This document shows positions 1 to 7,678 of a stretch of 64,000 bases of DNA, in pieces. This DNA comes from Methyloversatilis discipulorum. Lineage in GTDB: Bacteria; Pseudomonadota; Gammaproteobacteria; Burkholderiales; Rhodocyclaceae. The notes below the pieces were generated by a model. It searched no databases. It saw only the letters and a program-made list of their open reading frames with translations, and had not been told where the DNA came from. The stretch spans positions 1,178,001 through 1,242,000 of the forward strand of contig NZ_AZUP01000001.1 in the NCBI RefSeq assembly GCF_000527135.1, in the 5' to 3' direction. Position 1 is the stretch's first letter. Each line of letters starts with the position of its first letter. A program made the translations under genes and the position numbers.

Positions 1-344
1 ACGAGTCGATCGAGGAAATGAAGCATGCGGACATGCTGATCGAACGCATCCTGCTGCTGGAAGGCCTGCCCAATCTGCAGGATCTGCACAAGTTGCTGAT
101 CGGCGAGAACGTGCCGGAAATGCTCGGCGCCGATCTGAAGATCGAACAGCAGTCGCACGCGACGCTGAAGGACGCGATCTCCTGTAGCGAAAGCGCAGGC
201 GATTACGTTTCGCGCGACCTGTTCCGCAAGATCCTCGCCGACACCGAGGAACACATCGACTGGCTGGAAACCCAGCTGGACCTGATAGACAAGATGGGGC
301 TGCAGAACTACACGCAGTCCGCAATGGGAGAACTCGGCAGCTGA
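1..344 (+). CDS. bfr: Bacterioferritin, C-terminal part (5' end outside window)
   Basis: This is the iron-storage 24-mer heme protein; it oxidises Fe(II) at a di-iron centre and stores the mineral in the cytoplasm. The reading frame is open from base 3, so about 113 residues of the usual ~158 are visible. The Glu-Met-Lys-His motif at bases 15-26 contains the heme-ligand Met (Met52 in E. coli) and ferroxidase Glu/His residues. The later EEHIDWLE stretch carries the remaining ferroxidase Glu/His pair. The C-terminal helix ending [14 protein letters not shown] is typical of the family. Placement beside tonB-exbBD and heme/iron uptake genes fits an iron-homeostasis block. The family is clear; only the N-terminus and the promoter are missing. 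Confidence 0.95.
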   Translation, partial: ESIEEMKHADMLIERILLLEGLPNLQDLHKLLIGENVPEMLGADLKIEQQSHATLKDAISCSESAGDYVSRDLFRKILADTEEHIDWLETQLDLIDKMGLQNYTQSAMGELGS

Positions 345-377
345 CGCACGCGGCGGTTTCCCTGCGGAACTGCCATG

Positions 378-400
378 CCGGCCCGTCCGCGACGGGTCGG
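378..400 (+). terminator. Hairpin downstream of bfr, possible terminator
   Basis: A stem with arms CCGGCCCGTC and GACGGGTCGG (one G-U pair) closes around the loop CGC, 34 bases after the bfr stop. No T-run follows, so it may be a weak or Rho-assisted terminator, or only an mRNA-stabilising hairpin. Confidence 0.35.
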
Positions 401-430
401 TTCCTCCCGGGCGCAGTCCGTACAATCGCC

Positions 431-625
431 ATGAACAGCCGCCACGCCGAACCCGCAACGCCGCGCACACCGTTGCTGCGCAGCGCACTGTCGGCACTGC
501 TCAGTGTTGCCGCGCTGTGGCTGCTGACCGCCTTCCCGGCAACCCGACTGTTCGATCAGCTCACGGCCGCCCCCGCAGCATCCGCCCAGCCCGCGCCTCC
601 GCGGGCCGGCACACCGCATTCCTGA
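431..625 (+). CDS. Small putative single-span membrane protein upstream of tonB
   Basis: I do not recognise this 64-residue product. One hydrophobic stretch at about residues 15-36 (LLRSALSALLSVAALWLLTA) is followed by an Ala/Pro-rich tail, which fits a membrane-anchored or secreted small protein. TACAAT lies only five bases before the ATG, so if that is the -10 element the mRNA would be nearly leaderless; no Shine-Dalgarno is visible. It points towards tonB, 63 bases downstream, and could be the first gene of the tonB-exbB-exbD transcript. It may instead be a chance frame in GC-rich DNA. Confidence 0.4.
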   Translation: MNSRHAEPATPRTPLLRSALSALLSVAALWLLTAFPATRLFDQLTAAPAASAQPAPPRAGTPHS

Positions 626-688
626 ACTCACAGAACGCCGACGATCGATGCACGACTTCACGACCCACCCCTCCGTCGGAGCGGCCCG

Positions 689-1492
689 ATGAGCAGCGCC
701 GCATTCGTTCCATCCGAAGCCTCCTTCGTGCAGTCCCCGGGTGGCACGCTGGCACGCCCCGCCAGTCGCGTCCTCCGTCGCGAGGCGGTCTCAGGCACGC
801 CGTCAGCCGGTCTGCCGCTGCGTGGCATGTCGCTCGCCGGCGCGGTGCTGCTGCACGCCGCCGCGCTGATGTGGATCGCGCACAACCCGACGGTGCTGGA
901 GGCGCCGCCGATGATCATGCAGGCCACGCTGATCGCCCCTGAACCGCTGCCGATGGCGCCGCCGGAACCGCCGAAGGAGGAGAAACGGGTCGAGCCAGAG
1001 CCGCCCAAGCCGGTGGTGAAACCGGTCAAACCGGTGCGCAAGGAACAGCCGCTGCCGCAGATCGCGGCGGCCGCCGACGCGCCGACAACCGCCACCGTTG
1101 CACCGCAACCGCCGGCGCCGCCGGAACCGGTCGCGATAGACGCGCCGCCGGTCGCAGAGCCCTCGCCCGCGCCGGTCACCGCGGCACCGGTGGTCGCGCC
1201 GCCGCCGGTCACCCCGCCGAAATTCAACGTGGCCTATCTGCAGAACCCGCGCCCGGCCTATCCGGCGATGTCCAAGCGCCTCGGCGAAGCCGGTCGCGTG
1301 ATGCTGCGCGTGATGGTCGACGTGAATGGTCTGCCGACCAATGTCGAGGTGCGCAAGTCCAGCGGTTTCCCGCGTCTGGACGAAGCGGCGCTCGAGGCGG
1401 TGCGCAAGTGGAAGTTCGTTCCCGCCCGGCGCGGCGAAGAACCGGTTGCCGGCCTGGCCGACATACCGATCGACTTCGGTCTCAACTCGTGA
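689..1492 (+). CDS. tonB: TonB energy-transducer protein
   Basis: TonB spans the periplasm and passes proton-motive-force energy from ExbB/ExbD to outer-membrane receptors such as the two encoded in this window. The 267-residue protein has one membrane segment at about residues 47-65, a Pro/Glu/Lys then Pro/Ala-rich linker at about 72-175, and a C-terminal TonB domain at about 180-267 with the family pattern YPAMSKRLGEAG...VRKSSGFPRLDEAALEAVRKWKF. The start is supported by GGAG nine bases upstream. The ~45-residue cytoplasmic N-terminus is longer than usual; Met47 (base 827) would give a conventional short form but has no clear ribosome site. exbB and exbD follow on the same strand. Confidence 0.95.
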   Translation: MSSAAFVPSEASFVQSPGGTLARPASRVLRREAVSGTPSAGLPLRGMSLAGAVLLHAAALMWIAHNPTVLEAPPMIMQATLIAPEPLPMAPPEPPKEEKRVEPEPPKPVVKPVKPVRKEQPLPQIAAAADAPTTATVAPQPPAPPEPVAIDAPPVAEPSPAPVTAAPVVAPPPVTPPKFNVAYLQNPRPAYPAMSKRLGEAGRVMLRVMVDVNGLPTNVEVRKSSGFPRLDEAALEAVRKWKFVPARRGEEPVAGLADIPIDFGLNS

Positions 1493-1568
1493 TTTGTTCC
1501 CGTCCGCGTCAGGCGTACACTGCGCGGCGGCCAACTTTTGCATCAGGCTTCCATCAGGAGAAATTTGA

Positions 1569-2339
1569 ATGAATGAGTCCCTCGGCTTTGCGCACTTTCT
1601 GTCGAATGCAGACGGTGTCGCAACCACCATCCTCGTGCTGATGGTGCTGGCCTCCATCGGCACCTGGTTCCTCATCGTGCTCAAGGGCATCGTGGCCTTC
1701 CGCCAGCGACGCGCCAGCGGCACCTTCCTCGACCGCTTCTGGAACGCCTCGTCGCTGGAAGACGTGGCGCGCGACATGCGTTCGCACGGCGTGACCGACC
1801 CGTTCTCCCACCTCGTGCACGAAGGTTTCAGCGCGGTCGAAACCCTGCGCAGCGGCAATGCCGGTACGCGTGGCCTGATCGCCACCGGCAGCGCCGACGA
1901 ATTCCTGACCCGCGCGCTGAAGCGCTCGATCGAACGCGATCGCAGCCGCATGGAGTACGGCCAGACCTTCCTCGCCTCGGTCGCCTCCAGCGCGCCCTTC
2001 ATCGGTCTGCTCGGCACCGTGTGGGGCATCTACCACGCACTGCTGGCCATCGGCATGTCGGGTCAGGGCACGCTGGACAAGGTGGCGGGCCCGGTCGGCG
2101 AGGCGCTGATCATGACCGCCATCGGTCTGGCGACCGCCATCCCGGCAGCACTTGCGTTCAACTTCTTCGCCCGCTCGACGCGCAACGTGATGGCCGAATT
2201 GAACAGCTTCGCGCACGACGTGTTCGTCATGCTGTCGACCGGCGTCAAGGACAGCGGCTCGAACGATCCGAAGGCCACCGGTGACCGCGTGCTGTCGCTG
2301 GTCGAACGCGGCCGCGAGGCCGCGCGCAACACGCACTGA
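1569..2339 (+). CDS. exbB: ExbB proton-channel subunit (MotA/TolQ/ExbB family)
   Basis: ExbB forms the inner-membrane pentameric channel that with ExbD uses the proton gradient to energise TonB. The 256-residue product has an N-terminal membrane segment at about 17-38 and the paired C-terminal helices of the family. The GLLGTVWGIYHAL motif and the GEALIMTAIGLATAIPA stretch are signature regions of MotA_ExbB proteins. AGGAG sits eight bases before the ATG. It lies 76 bases after tonB and 14 before exbD, so the three genes are probably one operon. Length and motifs match canonical ExbB. Confidence 0.96.
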   Translation: MNESLGFAHFLSNADGVATTILVLMVLASIGTWFLIVLKGIVAFRQRRASGTFLDRFWNASSLEDVARDMRSHGVTDPFSHLVHEGFSAVETLRSGNAGTRGLIATGSADEFLTRALKRSIERDRSRMEYGQTFLASVASSAPFIGLLGTVWGIYHALLAIGMSGQGTLDKVAGPVGEALIMTAIGLATAIPAALAFNFFARSTRNVMAELNSFAHDVFVMLSTGVKDSGSNDPKATGDRVLSLVERGREAARNTH

Positions 2340-2353
2340 TCGGGAGCCCGGAC

Positions 2354-2773
2354 ATGGCCTTTGCAAGTTTCGAGCAGGACGACGACGGACCGATGGCGGA
2401 AATCAACATGATTCCGCTGATCGACGTGATGCTGGTGTTGCTCATCATCTTCATGGTGACCGCACCGCTGCTGACGCACGCGGTCAAGGTCGACCTGCCC
2501 AAGGAATCGACCAGCGCCAACACGCTGCCGCCGGAAAACATCCAGATCGCCATCGGCCCCGACGAGCAGCTCTACTGGGCCGGCGAGAAGATCGACACCG
2601 ATACGCTGAAGGCCAAGCTGCAGGAGGCCGCCGCGAAGGACAAGAACGCCGAGATCCAGCTGCGCGCCGACCAGAACGTGCCCTACCGTTCGGTGGCGCA
2701 CGTGATGAGCGAGGCGGCCCGCCTCGGCCTCACCCGCATCGGTTTCGTCACCGATCCGTCCGCGGCGAAGTAG
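2354..2773 (+). CDS. exbD: ExbD, TonB-system proton channel subunit
   Basis: ExbD pairs with ExbB. Its single membrane helix carries the essential protonatable Asp, seen here as Asp24 in INMIPLIDVMLVLLIIFMV, followed by a periplasmic domain to residue 139. The EINMIPLIDV signature is diagnostic of the ExbD/TolR family. GGGAG precedes the ATG by eight bases. The gene ends the tonB-exbB-exbD set and is followed at once by a strong intrinsic terminator. The operon context separates ExbD from the related TolR. Confidence 0.96.
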   Translation: MAFASFEQDDDGPMAEINMIPLIDVMLVLLIIFMVTAPLLTHAVKVDLPKESTSANTLPPENIQIAIGPDEQLYWAGEKIDTDTLKAKLQEAAAKDKNAEIQLRADQNVPYRSVAHVMSEAARLGLTRIGFVTDPSAAK

Positions 2774-2796
2774 AACAGCACCGTCCGCACGACAAA

Positions 2797-2826
2797 ACGG
2801 CCACCCCGCGGGGTGGCCGTTTTTCT
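2797..2826 (+). terminator. Rho-independent terminator after exbD
   Basis: An 11-base perfect stem (ACGGCCACCCC with GGGGTGGCCGT) is followed by TTTTCTTT, 24 bases after the exbD stop. It separates the tonB operon from the Fur-box promoter that starts 24 bases further on. Confidence 0.92.
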
Positions 2827-2849
2827 TTGTATCTGTCCGCGGACGACGC

Positions 2850-2894
2850 TTGACAGCCCTCTGCACCGATGATGTAATGCGAATCGTTCTCATC
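2850..2894 (+). promoter_or_regulatory. Sigma-70 promoter overlapped by a Fur box
   Basis: A perfect -35 TTGACA at 2850-2855 is followed after 17 bases by the -10 TGTAAT at 2873-2878. Overlapping the -10 and start region is AATGCGAATCGTTCTCATC (2876-2894), a close match to betaproteobacterial Fur boxes. Transcription would start near 2885, giving a leader of about 137 bases before the 81-residue gene at 3022. Fur repression is inferred from sequence; a Zur-type regulator cannot be excluded. Confidence 0.8.
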
Positions 2895-3021
2895 ACAAAA
2901 GAGAACGCGCGCCAGCCACCGTCTGCACAGCAGGTCCCCGCAGACACCCGCCAGCTTCCCCGACAGCACCCGCGGCACCCGCGCCAAGAAGCCCAGGCGC
3001 CGCCCAGACGGAGGATGCACC

Positions 3022-3267
3022 ATGACCCCGGAACACCAGCACGCCGGCGAAGCCAGCCCGAGCACGCTCGCCGCCGCCACGCTGTTCGTGATGACCCGCT
3101 TCGCCGAACGGCCCTGCCCGGAGGTGGCGCAGATGGTGATCCGCCACCTCGAAGTGGTGGCTGACGACGAACGTGCCGACCCGCTGATGCGCGAGGTCTG
3201 TGGCGCCCTGATCAACCGCTGGACGCTGCACACGGTCGGTGACCTGGCCGTGCGTGCCGCGCACTGA
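3022..3267 (+). CDS. Small protein of unknown function, Fur-box controlled
   Basis: I do not recognise this 81-residue family. The product is soluble, mostly helical by composition, with Met/Cys/His residues (HQH near the start, one PCPEVAQMVIRHLE segment, two Cys in all) and no signal peptide or membrane helix. GGAGG eight bases before the ATG is a strong ribosome site and supports a real gene. It is first downstream of the Fur-box promoter and 21 bases upstream of the extra S4 gene, so both are probably induced together by metal limitation. A regulatory or metal-sparing role is conceivable but unsupported. Confidence 0.7.
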   Translation: MTPEHQHAGEASPSTLAAATLFVMTRFAERPCPEVAQMVIRHLEVVADDERADPLMREVCGALINRWTLHTVGDLAVRAAH

Positions 3268-3288
3268 AACCCCTGCCCCGGAGCATCC

Positions 3289-3903
3289 ATGTCCCGCTAC
3301 ACCGGCCCCCGCCTGCGCGTGCTGCGCGCACTCGGCACCGACCTCCCCGGCCTCACCCGCAAGACGGCCGAAAACCGCACTGCGCCGCCGGGCCAGCACG
3401 GCAACCGCCCGAACCGCCGCAAGTCGGAATTCGGCGCCCAGCTGATGGAAAAGCAGAAGCTGCGCTACAACTACGGCCTGACCGAAACCCAGTTGCGCGC
3501 CGTGTTCAAGGAAGCCGAGCGCTCCAAGCTGCCGACCGGCGAAAAGCTGGTCGAACTGCTGGAACGCCGCCTCGACAACATCGTGTTCCGCGGCGGTCTG
3601 GCGCCGACCATTCCGGCCGCTCGCCAGCTGGTCCGTCACCGTCACGTGCTGCTCAACGGCAGGCGCGTGAACATCCCGTCGATCCGTGTGCGCGTCGGCG
3701 ACACCATCACGCTGACCGACAAGGGCCGCAAGGTGCAGAGCGTGGTCGATGCACTGCAGACGCCGGCGCTGGAACGTGCCGAATGGATCGCCTTCGACGA
3801 ATCGGCGCTGAGCCTGCGTCTGGCCCACCTGCCGCCGGGTGACGCCACGCCTTTCGCGTTCGAAGCACAGAAGGTGGTCGAGTTCTACGCCCTGCGCGTC
3901 TGA
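3289..3903 (+). CDS. Ribosomal protein S4 paralog, stand-alone
   Basis: The 204-residue product is a full-length S4 protein, a primary 16S rRNA binder in 30S assembly. The N-terminal region has the family PGQHG and SEFGAQLMEKQKLRYNYG motifs. The S4 RNA-binding domain lies at about 93-155 (LERRLDNIVFRGGL, ARQLVRHRHVLLNGRRVNIPS), and the C-terminus ends VVEFYALRV. It has no cysteine at all. The usual rpsD sits among ribosomal genes between rpsK and rpoA; this copy instead follows a Fur-box promoter and a small unknown gene in an iron locus. It therefore looks like a condition-specific duplicate, perhaps used in metal limitation. GGAG eight bases upstream supports the start. Confidence 0.88.
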   Translation: MSRYTGPRLRVLRALGTDLPGLTRKTAENRTAPPGQHGNRPNRRKSEFGAQLMEKQKLRYNYGLTETQLRAVFKEAERSKLPTGEKLVELLERRLDNIVFRGGLAPTIPAARQLVRHRHVLLNGRRVNIPSIRVRVGDTITLTDKGRKVQSVVDALQTPALERAEWIAFDESALSLRLAHLPPGDATPFAFEAQKVVEFYALRV

Positions 3904-3917
3904 CGCGCGGATTCCCT

Positions 3918-3935
3918 GCCGGCCTTCGGGCCGGC
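3918..3935 (+). terminator. Stable UUCG hairpin after the S4 paralog
   Basis: Perfect seven-base arms GCCGGCC and GGCCGGC enclose a TTCG tetraloop 14 bases after the S4 stop codon. No T-run follows, so it may end transcription weakly or protect the mRNA 3' end. Confidence 0.45.
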
Positions 3936-4103
3936 CCAACTGCCAGCCAGCCGGCGGTCGCGGCCAGCCAGTCATGCAAAGCACGGAGCATTCATGACCT
4001 GCCCGCATAGCCCCCGGCGCCCCTCTTGCGATGTGGCGTCCTGTACGCGAGGCCTGTTTTCAGGCCGCGCACCCCATCGTCCGTTCATCGAGAGAGGTCA
4101 CCC

Positions 4104-4856
4104 ATGATCCACCATCGCCTGCGTCCGTTCGCGACGCCGCTGCTCGCGGCCGCCTGCTTCGCACTCGCCGGTTCCGCCTACGCGAACACCACCCACAGCG
4201 CCTTCGACGACATCGAAGCTTCGGTCGCCACAGACGGTTTCAACAACCTGACCGCCGCCCGCATCACCGCCACGCAACTGGCGGCTGGCATCGCGTCGAA
4301 CAGCGAAACCGAAGGCGGCGCCATCCTCCGGCGTACGTCCGGCGGCGCCTACCCGGCCTCCTCCGGCCTGTACCAGTTCGCCGGCAACGGCTCGACCTTC
4401 GAAATGGCGGTCAGCGACGCGGTCGACGGCCTGACCAGCATCGTGTTCCAGACCTATATCAACGTGAGCACCGGCAGCAACGGCATCTACGGCGTGCTGG
4501 CGGAGAACAACCTGCCGCGCCTCAGCTTCAACGGCGGCGAGCAGTTCCTGCTCTCCAGCTCGCAGGCGAGCGAGAACCTGGGCTACACCGATTTCTTCAC
4601 CGGTGAATTCGTCGCCTCCGACCCGAACAACCCCAACCACCTCACCTTCACCTGGAACCTGGCCAGCCTCGGCGTCACGGTGCCGGTAGACAGCTTCCGC
4701 ATCACCTTCGCCACCGACAACCACGCACAGTCGCTCGCCTTCCAGGTCGACCAACTGGTGGCCGCACCGGTGCCGGAACCGCAGACCGCCGCGCTGCTGC
4801 TCGGTGGCATGGCGGTGATCACGCTGGTCGCCCGCCGGCGCACGCGTCAGCACTGA
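4104..4856 (+). CDS. PEP-CTERM sorting domain protein (exported, surface-associated)
   Basis: The 250-residue product has a Sec signal peptide (about residues 1-27, ending GSAYA) and a Ser/Thr/Asn/Gly-rich body of beta-rich character. Its C-terminal PEP-CTERM signal consists of VPEPQTAAL, a hydrophobic helix and the basic tail RRRTRQH. Such proteins are processed by exosortase EpsH/XrtA-type transpeptidases in EPS-forming bacteria. GAGAGG seven bases before the ATG chooses this start over frames further upstream. The body gives no enzymatic clue. It lies just before a heme-type TonB receptor, which suggests but does not show a role in iron or heme capture. Confidence 0.85.
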   Translation: MIHHRLRPFATPLLAAACFALAGSAYANTTHSAFDDIEASVATDGFNNLTAARITATQLAAGIASNSETEGGAILRRTSGGAYPASSGLYQFAGNGSTFEMAVSDAVDGLTSIVFQTYINVSTGSNGIYGVLAENNLPRLSFNGGEQFLLSSSQASENLGYTDFFTGEFVASDPNNPNHLTFTWNLASLGVTVPVDSFRITFATDNHAQSLAFQVDQLVAAPVPEPQTAALLLGGMAVITLVARRRTRQH

Positions 4857-4872
4857 GTCCGTTTCGCTGCAT

Positions 4873-4902
4873 GCGGGCGGTGCCCTCGCGGGTGCCGCCC
4901 GC
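4873..4902 (+). terminator. GC-rich hairpin between PEP-CTERM gene and receptor
   Basis: Arms GCGGGCGG and CCGCCCGC, extended imperfectly inwards, form a strong hairpin 16 bases after the stop codon. It is followed by TTGCGTTC rather than a T-run. It may partly separate the PEP-CTERM gene from the receptor gene. Confidence 0.5.
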
Positions 4903-4934
4903 TTGCGTTCGCCCATCCAGACTGTCACGACATC

Positions 4935-7250
4935 TTGAAACATCGAATTCCCCTGCGTCCGCGGCTGCTGCTGGCGCTGATGTGGCCGCTCGCGTGCGCC
5001 GCGCAGGACGATGCGCTGTCCGAGGAGGACGTCGTCACGCTGCCGGAAGTCGAGGTGCGCGACTCGCGCGAGGCCATCCGTCCGCCCGCGGTCGAACTGA
5101 CTCCCGATCGGCCGGTCACGACGATAGGACCCGAGGCGATCGAGCGCCGCCAGGCCGGCACGATATTCGACCTGCTGAAGGACGTGCCGGGTGTCGCAGT
5201 CGACGGCGGCCCACGCGCCAGCGGCATGAAATTCAATCTGCGCGGCTTCTCCGACAACGAAGACGTGCTGTTCAAGATCGACGGCGCGGTCAAGGGCTTC
5301 GAGAAGTACCGCTTCGGCAGCGGCGTGTTCATCGAACCCGAACTGCTGAAGGCCATCGAGATCGAGCGCGGGCCATCGCTGAAGTCCGGTTCCGGCGCGC
5401 TCGGCGGCACCATCTCGGCCACCACCAAATCCGCCGCCGACTACCTGCGACCGGGAGAACGCTTCGGCAGCCAGATCAAGTACGGCTACAACGCGAACAG
5501 CAGCGAACGGCTGCGCATGGTGACGGTGTACGGTCGGCCGAACGGCTATCTCGATCTGGTCGTGTCGATCGCCCGGCGCGACTCCGACGACATTCGCCTG
5601 CCCGACCGCAGCCGGCTCGACCTGACTGCCGTCCATTCGGAAAGCCGCTTCGCCAAGGCCACCTTCTACGCCAGCGATGACCTGACGCTGGAACTGAGCC
5701 AGACCCACTACACCGGCGGCCCCGAGCGCGCGCCCTATGACGCGACCGCAGGCAGTGCGGGCCAGTTCGGCGTGGTCGAACGCAGCATCGAGGACACCAC
5801 CACCAATCTGCGCGTGAATTACGCGCCAGCCGACTCGTGGATCGCGCTGCGCGGCACCCTCGCCTACGAAACGACCGACCTGGACGACGTACACCGCATT
5901 ACGCAGAGCCGCATCTGCGTATCGCCATCGACCGCCTTTCCGGCGGCTTTCCGCATCGACCGCTGCGACGACGCGTGGCGATACTCGATCTGGACCGCCG
6001 AAGTGTTCAATGACACGCGTTATGCAATCGGCGAACTGCAGGGCGTACTCAGCGTGGGCTACCAAGGCATACGCAACAGCCGCGACATTTCGCGCGTCAC
6101 CTCGCGCGCGCTGACCAACCAGCAGGTCTACCCGAACGGCTTCAACGAGGCGCAACCGCCGGGCGACAAGGTGTCGGATGCACTGATCGTCGAGAACGCC
6201 TTCACGCTCGGCGCCTTCACCTTTACGCCGGGCGCGCGGCTCGACCGCTATCACGTCAGCGCCGAGGGTCAGACGCGCACCAACATGATTGCCGCCGGAC
6301 AGTCGCCGGACATCCGTTTCGTCAAGCTGTCGCCAGCTGCGGCACTCACCTGGCGCATCCCGCGCAGCGACTGGTCGGCCACCGTGCGCTACCACGAAGC
6401 GTTCCGCCCGCCGCTGGTCGATGAGTACTTCGCACGCGGCAGTTTCGCCAGTCGCTGTGCAAAAAGCGCCGGCTGGGCCTTGCCCGGCAACCCGGTGCTC
6501 TACCCTGAACCGCTGTACGACCCCTCTGGCTACGGTCAGACCTACGATCCTGCACTCGACCTCGCCCCCGACAACGAAATCTGCGGCGCGCTGTACCGGC
6601 CACAGGAATCGTCGAACCACGAACTGACGCTGGCCTGGATGCCGCAGCCGGCCTCACCGCGCGACGGCCGCTGGCAGGCGCGGGTCACCTACTACGACAT
6701 CCACACCCGCCATCTGCTCACGTCCTTGAGCAATATCGGCGGCGAAATCGGCCAGCCAGGCAAGGAGCGGCGCAAGGGCACCGAACTCGAAATCAGTTAC
6801 GACGGACTGCACGCCTTCTCGTCACTGTCCTGGTCGCAGATCGACGGCCGCATCACCAACGCGGTCGCCGGTACCGACTACGCGCTCTATGGCGTGCCGG
6901 GCGACACGCTCAGCATCAGTGCCGGCGTGCGCGGTTTCGACGGGCGGGTCGAAGCCGGCGTGCGCATGCGCGACATCGCTGACCGCCGGGCAGCCACCGG
7001 CACCGTTGCCACCGTCTGTTCGCGCCCCGGCACGCTGGTCGTGCCCGGCGTCGGTACCATCGGCACGCAGTACGGCGTACGCCTGTACGACCTGTTCGCC
7101 AGCTGGCAGATGACGCGTGACACACAACTGCGCTTCAATCTCGACAACCTCACTAACGAAACCTACTGTCTGCAGGATGGCTTCGCCGGCGCGGTGGGCA
7201 TACAGGCGCCGGGTCGGACGGCCAAGCTGTCAGTGACGATGAGGTTCTGA
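4935..7250 (+). CDS. TonB-dependent outer-membrane receptor, heme/hemoglobin type
   Basis: The 771-residue protein would import heme or a related ligand across the outer membrane using TonB. It has a short signal peptide (about 1-23), a TonB-box-like segment VVTLPEVEV, a plug domain at about 50-165 (DLLKDVPGV, FNLRGFSDNED, IEIERGP) and a long beta-barrel ending in Phe (KLSVTMRF). The EAFRPPLVDEYFARG segment resembles the FRAP box of heme receptors, followed by a QESSNHEL stretch in place of NPNL. The start is TTG; the signal peptide requires it, although no good ribosome site is visible. The hmuSTUV locus 2 kb downstream supports heme as ligand. Substrate assignment is inference. Confidence 0.82.
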   Translation: MKHRIPLRPRLLLALMWPLACAAQDDALSEEDVVTLPEVEVRDSREAIRPPAVELTPDRPVTTIGPEAIERRQAGTIFDLLKDVPGVAVDGGPRASGMKFNLRGFSDNEDVLFKIDGAVKGFEKYRFGSGVFIEPELLKAIEIERGPSLKSGSGALGGTISATTKSAADYLRPGERFGSQIKYGYNANSSERLRMVTVYGRPNGYLDLVVSIARRDSDDIRLPDRSRLDLTAVHSESRFAKATFYASDDLTLELSQTHYTGGPERAPYDATAGSAGQFGVVERSIEDTTTNLRVNYAPADSWIALRGTLAYETTDLDDVHRITQSRICVSPSTAFPAAFRIDRCDDAWRYSIWTAEVFNDTRYAIGELQGVLSVGYQGIRNSRDISRVTSRALTNQQVYPNGFNEAQPPGDKVSDALIVENAFTLGAFTFTPGARLDRYHVSAEGQTRTNMIAAGQSPDIRFVKLSPAAALTWRIPRSDWSATVRYHEAFRPPLVDEYFARGSFASRCAKSAGWALPGNPVLYPEPLYDPSGYGQTYDPALDLAPDNEICGALYRPQESSNHELTLAWMPQPASPRDGRWQARVTYYDIHTRHLLTSLSNIGGEIGQPGKERRKGTELEISYDGLHAFSSLSWSQIDGRITNAVAGTDYALYGVPGDTLSISAGVRGFDGRVEAGVRMRDIADRRAATGTVATVCSRPGTLVVPGVGTIGTQYGVRLYDLFASWQMTRDTQLRFNLDNLTNETYCLQDGFAGAVGIQAPGRTAKLSVTMRF

Positions 7251-7341
7251 ACAATATTTCATATGTTGAGAACGGTGCGGTACTGCAAGAATGCGCTCCT
7301 GTACTGGATTTCCGCGCCCAATCAATGACATGCAAATGAAA

Positions 7342-7358
7342 CATGCGTTGCACGCATG
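7342..7358. promoter_or_regulatory. Perfect 17-bp palindrome, candidate activator site
   Basis: CATGCGTTGCACGCATG has seven-base perfect arms around TGC. It lies about 100 bases upstream of the sigma-54 promoter element and so at roughly -130 to -145, the usual distance for an enhancer-binding activator. The first half of the 301-base gap 7251-7551 shows no other clear structure. Confidence 0.55.
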
Positions 7359-7459
7359 AACACCGTCATGCACCGTAACTGGACACATCACTGCGTTTGA
7401 ATGCACGCCCTGCGGGAAAAAACCATTCCTAATCATGCTCCAACGCCGTTCACCGCACT

Positions 7460-7475
7460 TGGCTCGGCTCTTGCT
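7460..7475 (+). promoter_or_regulatory. Sigma-54 (RpoN) promoter
   Basis: TGGCTCGGCTCTTGCT matches the consensus TGGCACG-N4-TTGCW at every position but one, including the invariant GG (-24) and GC (-12) with correct spacing. Predicted transcription starts near 7486, about 65 bases before the 39-codon frame at 7552 and about 190 before the DUF779 gene. Sigma-54 control implies an AAA+ activator, whose gene is not in the window. Confidence 0.75.
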
Positions 7476-7551
7476 GGAACGGCCTGTTTTCGCGACGCCC
7501 CGGCGAGGGGCGCCCCGCCCATCCTGTCTTTCCGCACAGGAGTTACGCCCG

Positions 7552-7671
7552 ATGTCTGCCAGCATGGCCGCTCTACAGCTGTCGAAGACTGCGCGCCGGC
7601 ACGCCCCGCCCGGAACGCGGCGCTGCATGCCGACGCGCAGCAGCGGACGGGCCACCACTCCCATTGAATGA
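7552..7671 (+). CDS. 39-residue basic leader-type peptide ahead of DUF779 gene
   Basis: This short frame starts at ATG nine bases after AGGAG, the only good ribosome site in the interval. It ends eight bases before the ATG of the DUF779 gene, which itself lacks a convincing ribosome site. The peptide is rich in Arg, Ala, Thr and Pro with one Cys and shows no domain. Its position under the sigma-54 promoter suggests translational coupling to the next gene. It may have no function as a peptide. Confidence 0.4.
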   Translation: MSASMAALQLSKTARRHAPPGTRRCMPTRSSGRATTPIE

Positions 7672-7678
7672 CCGCACC

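Noticed and set aside
647..691. 14-codon frame whose stop overlaps the tonB ATG
   Set aside because: No ribosome site of its own and no conserved leader-peptide feature; likely chance.
3289..3903. Main chromosomal rpsD
   Set aside because: No rpsM, rpsK, rpoA or rplQ is adjacent, and the gene sits behind a Fur-type promoter in an iron locus; a paralog is more likely.
7401..7671. Longer forward and reverse frames between the heme receptor and DUF779 gene
   Set aside because: They run through the sigma-54 promoter, lack ribosome sites and show no domain; only the 39-codon frame with AGGAG was kept.
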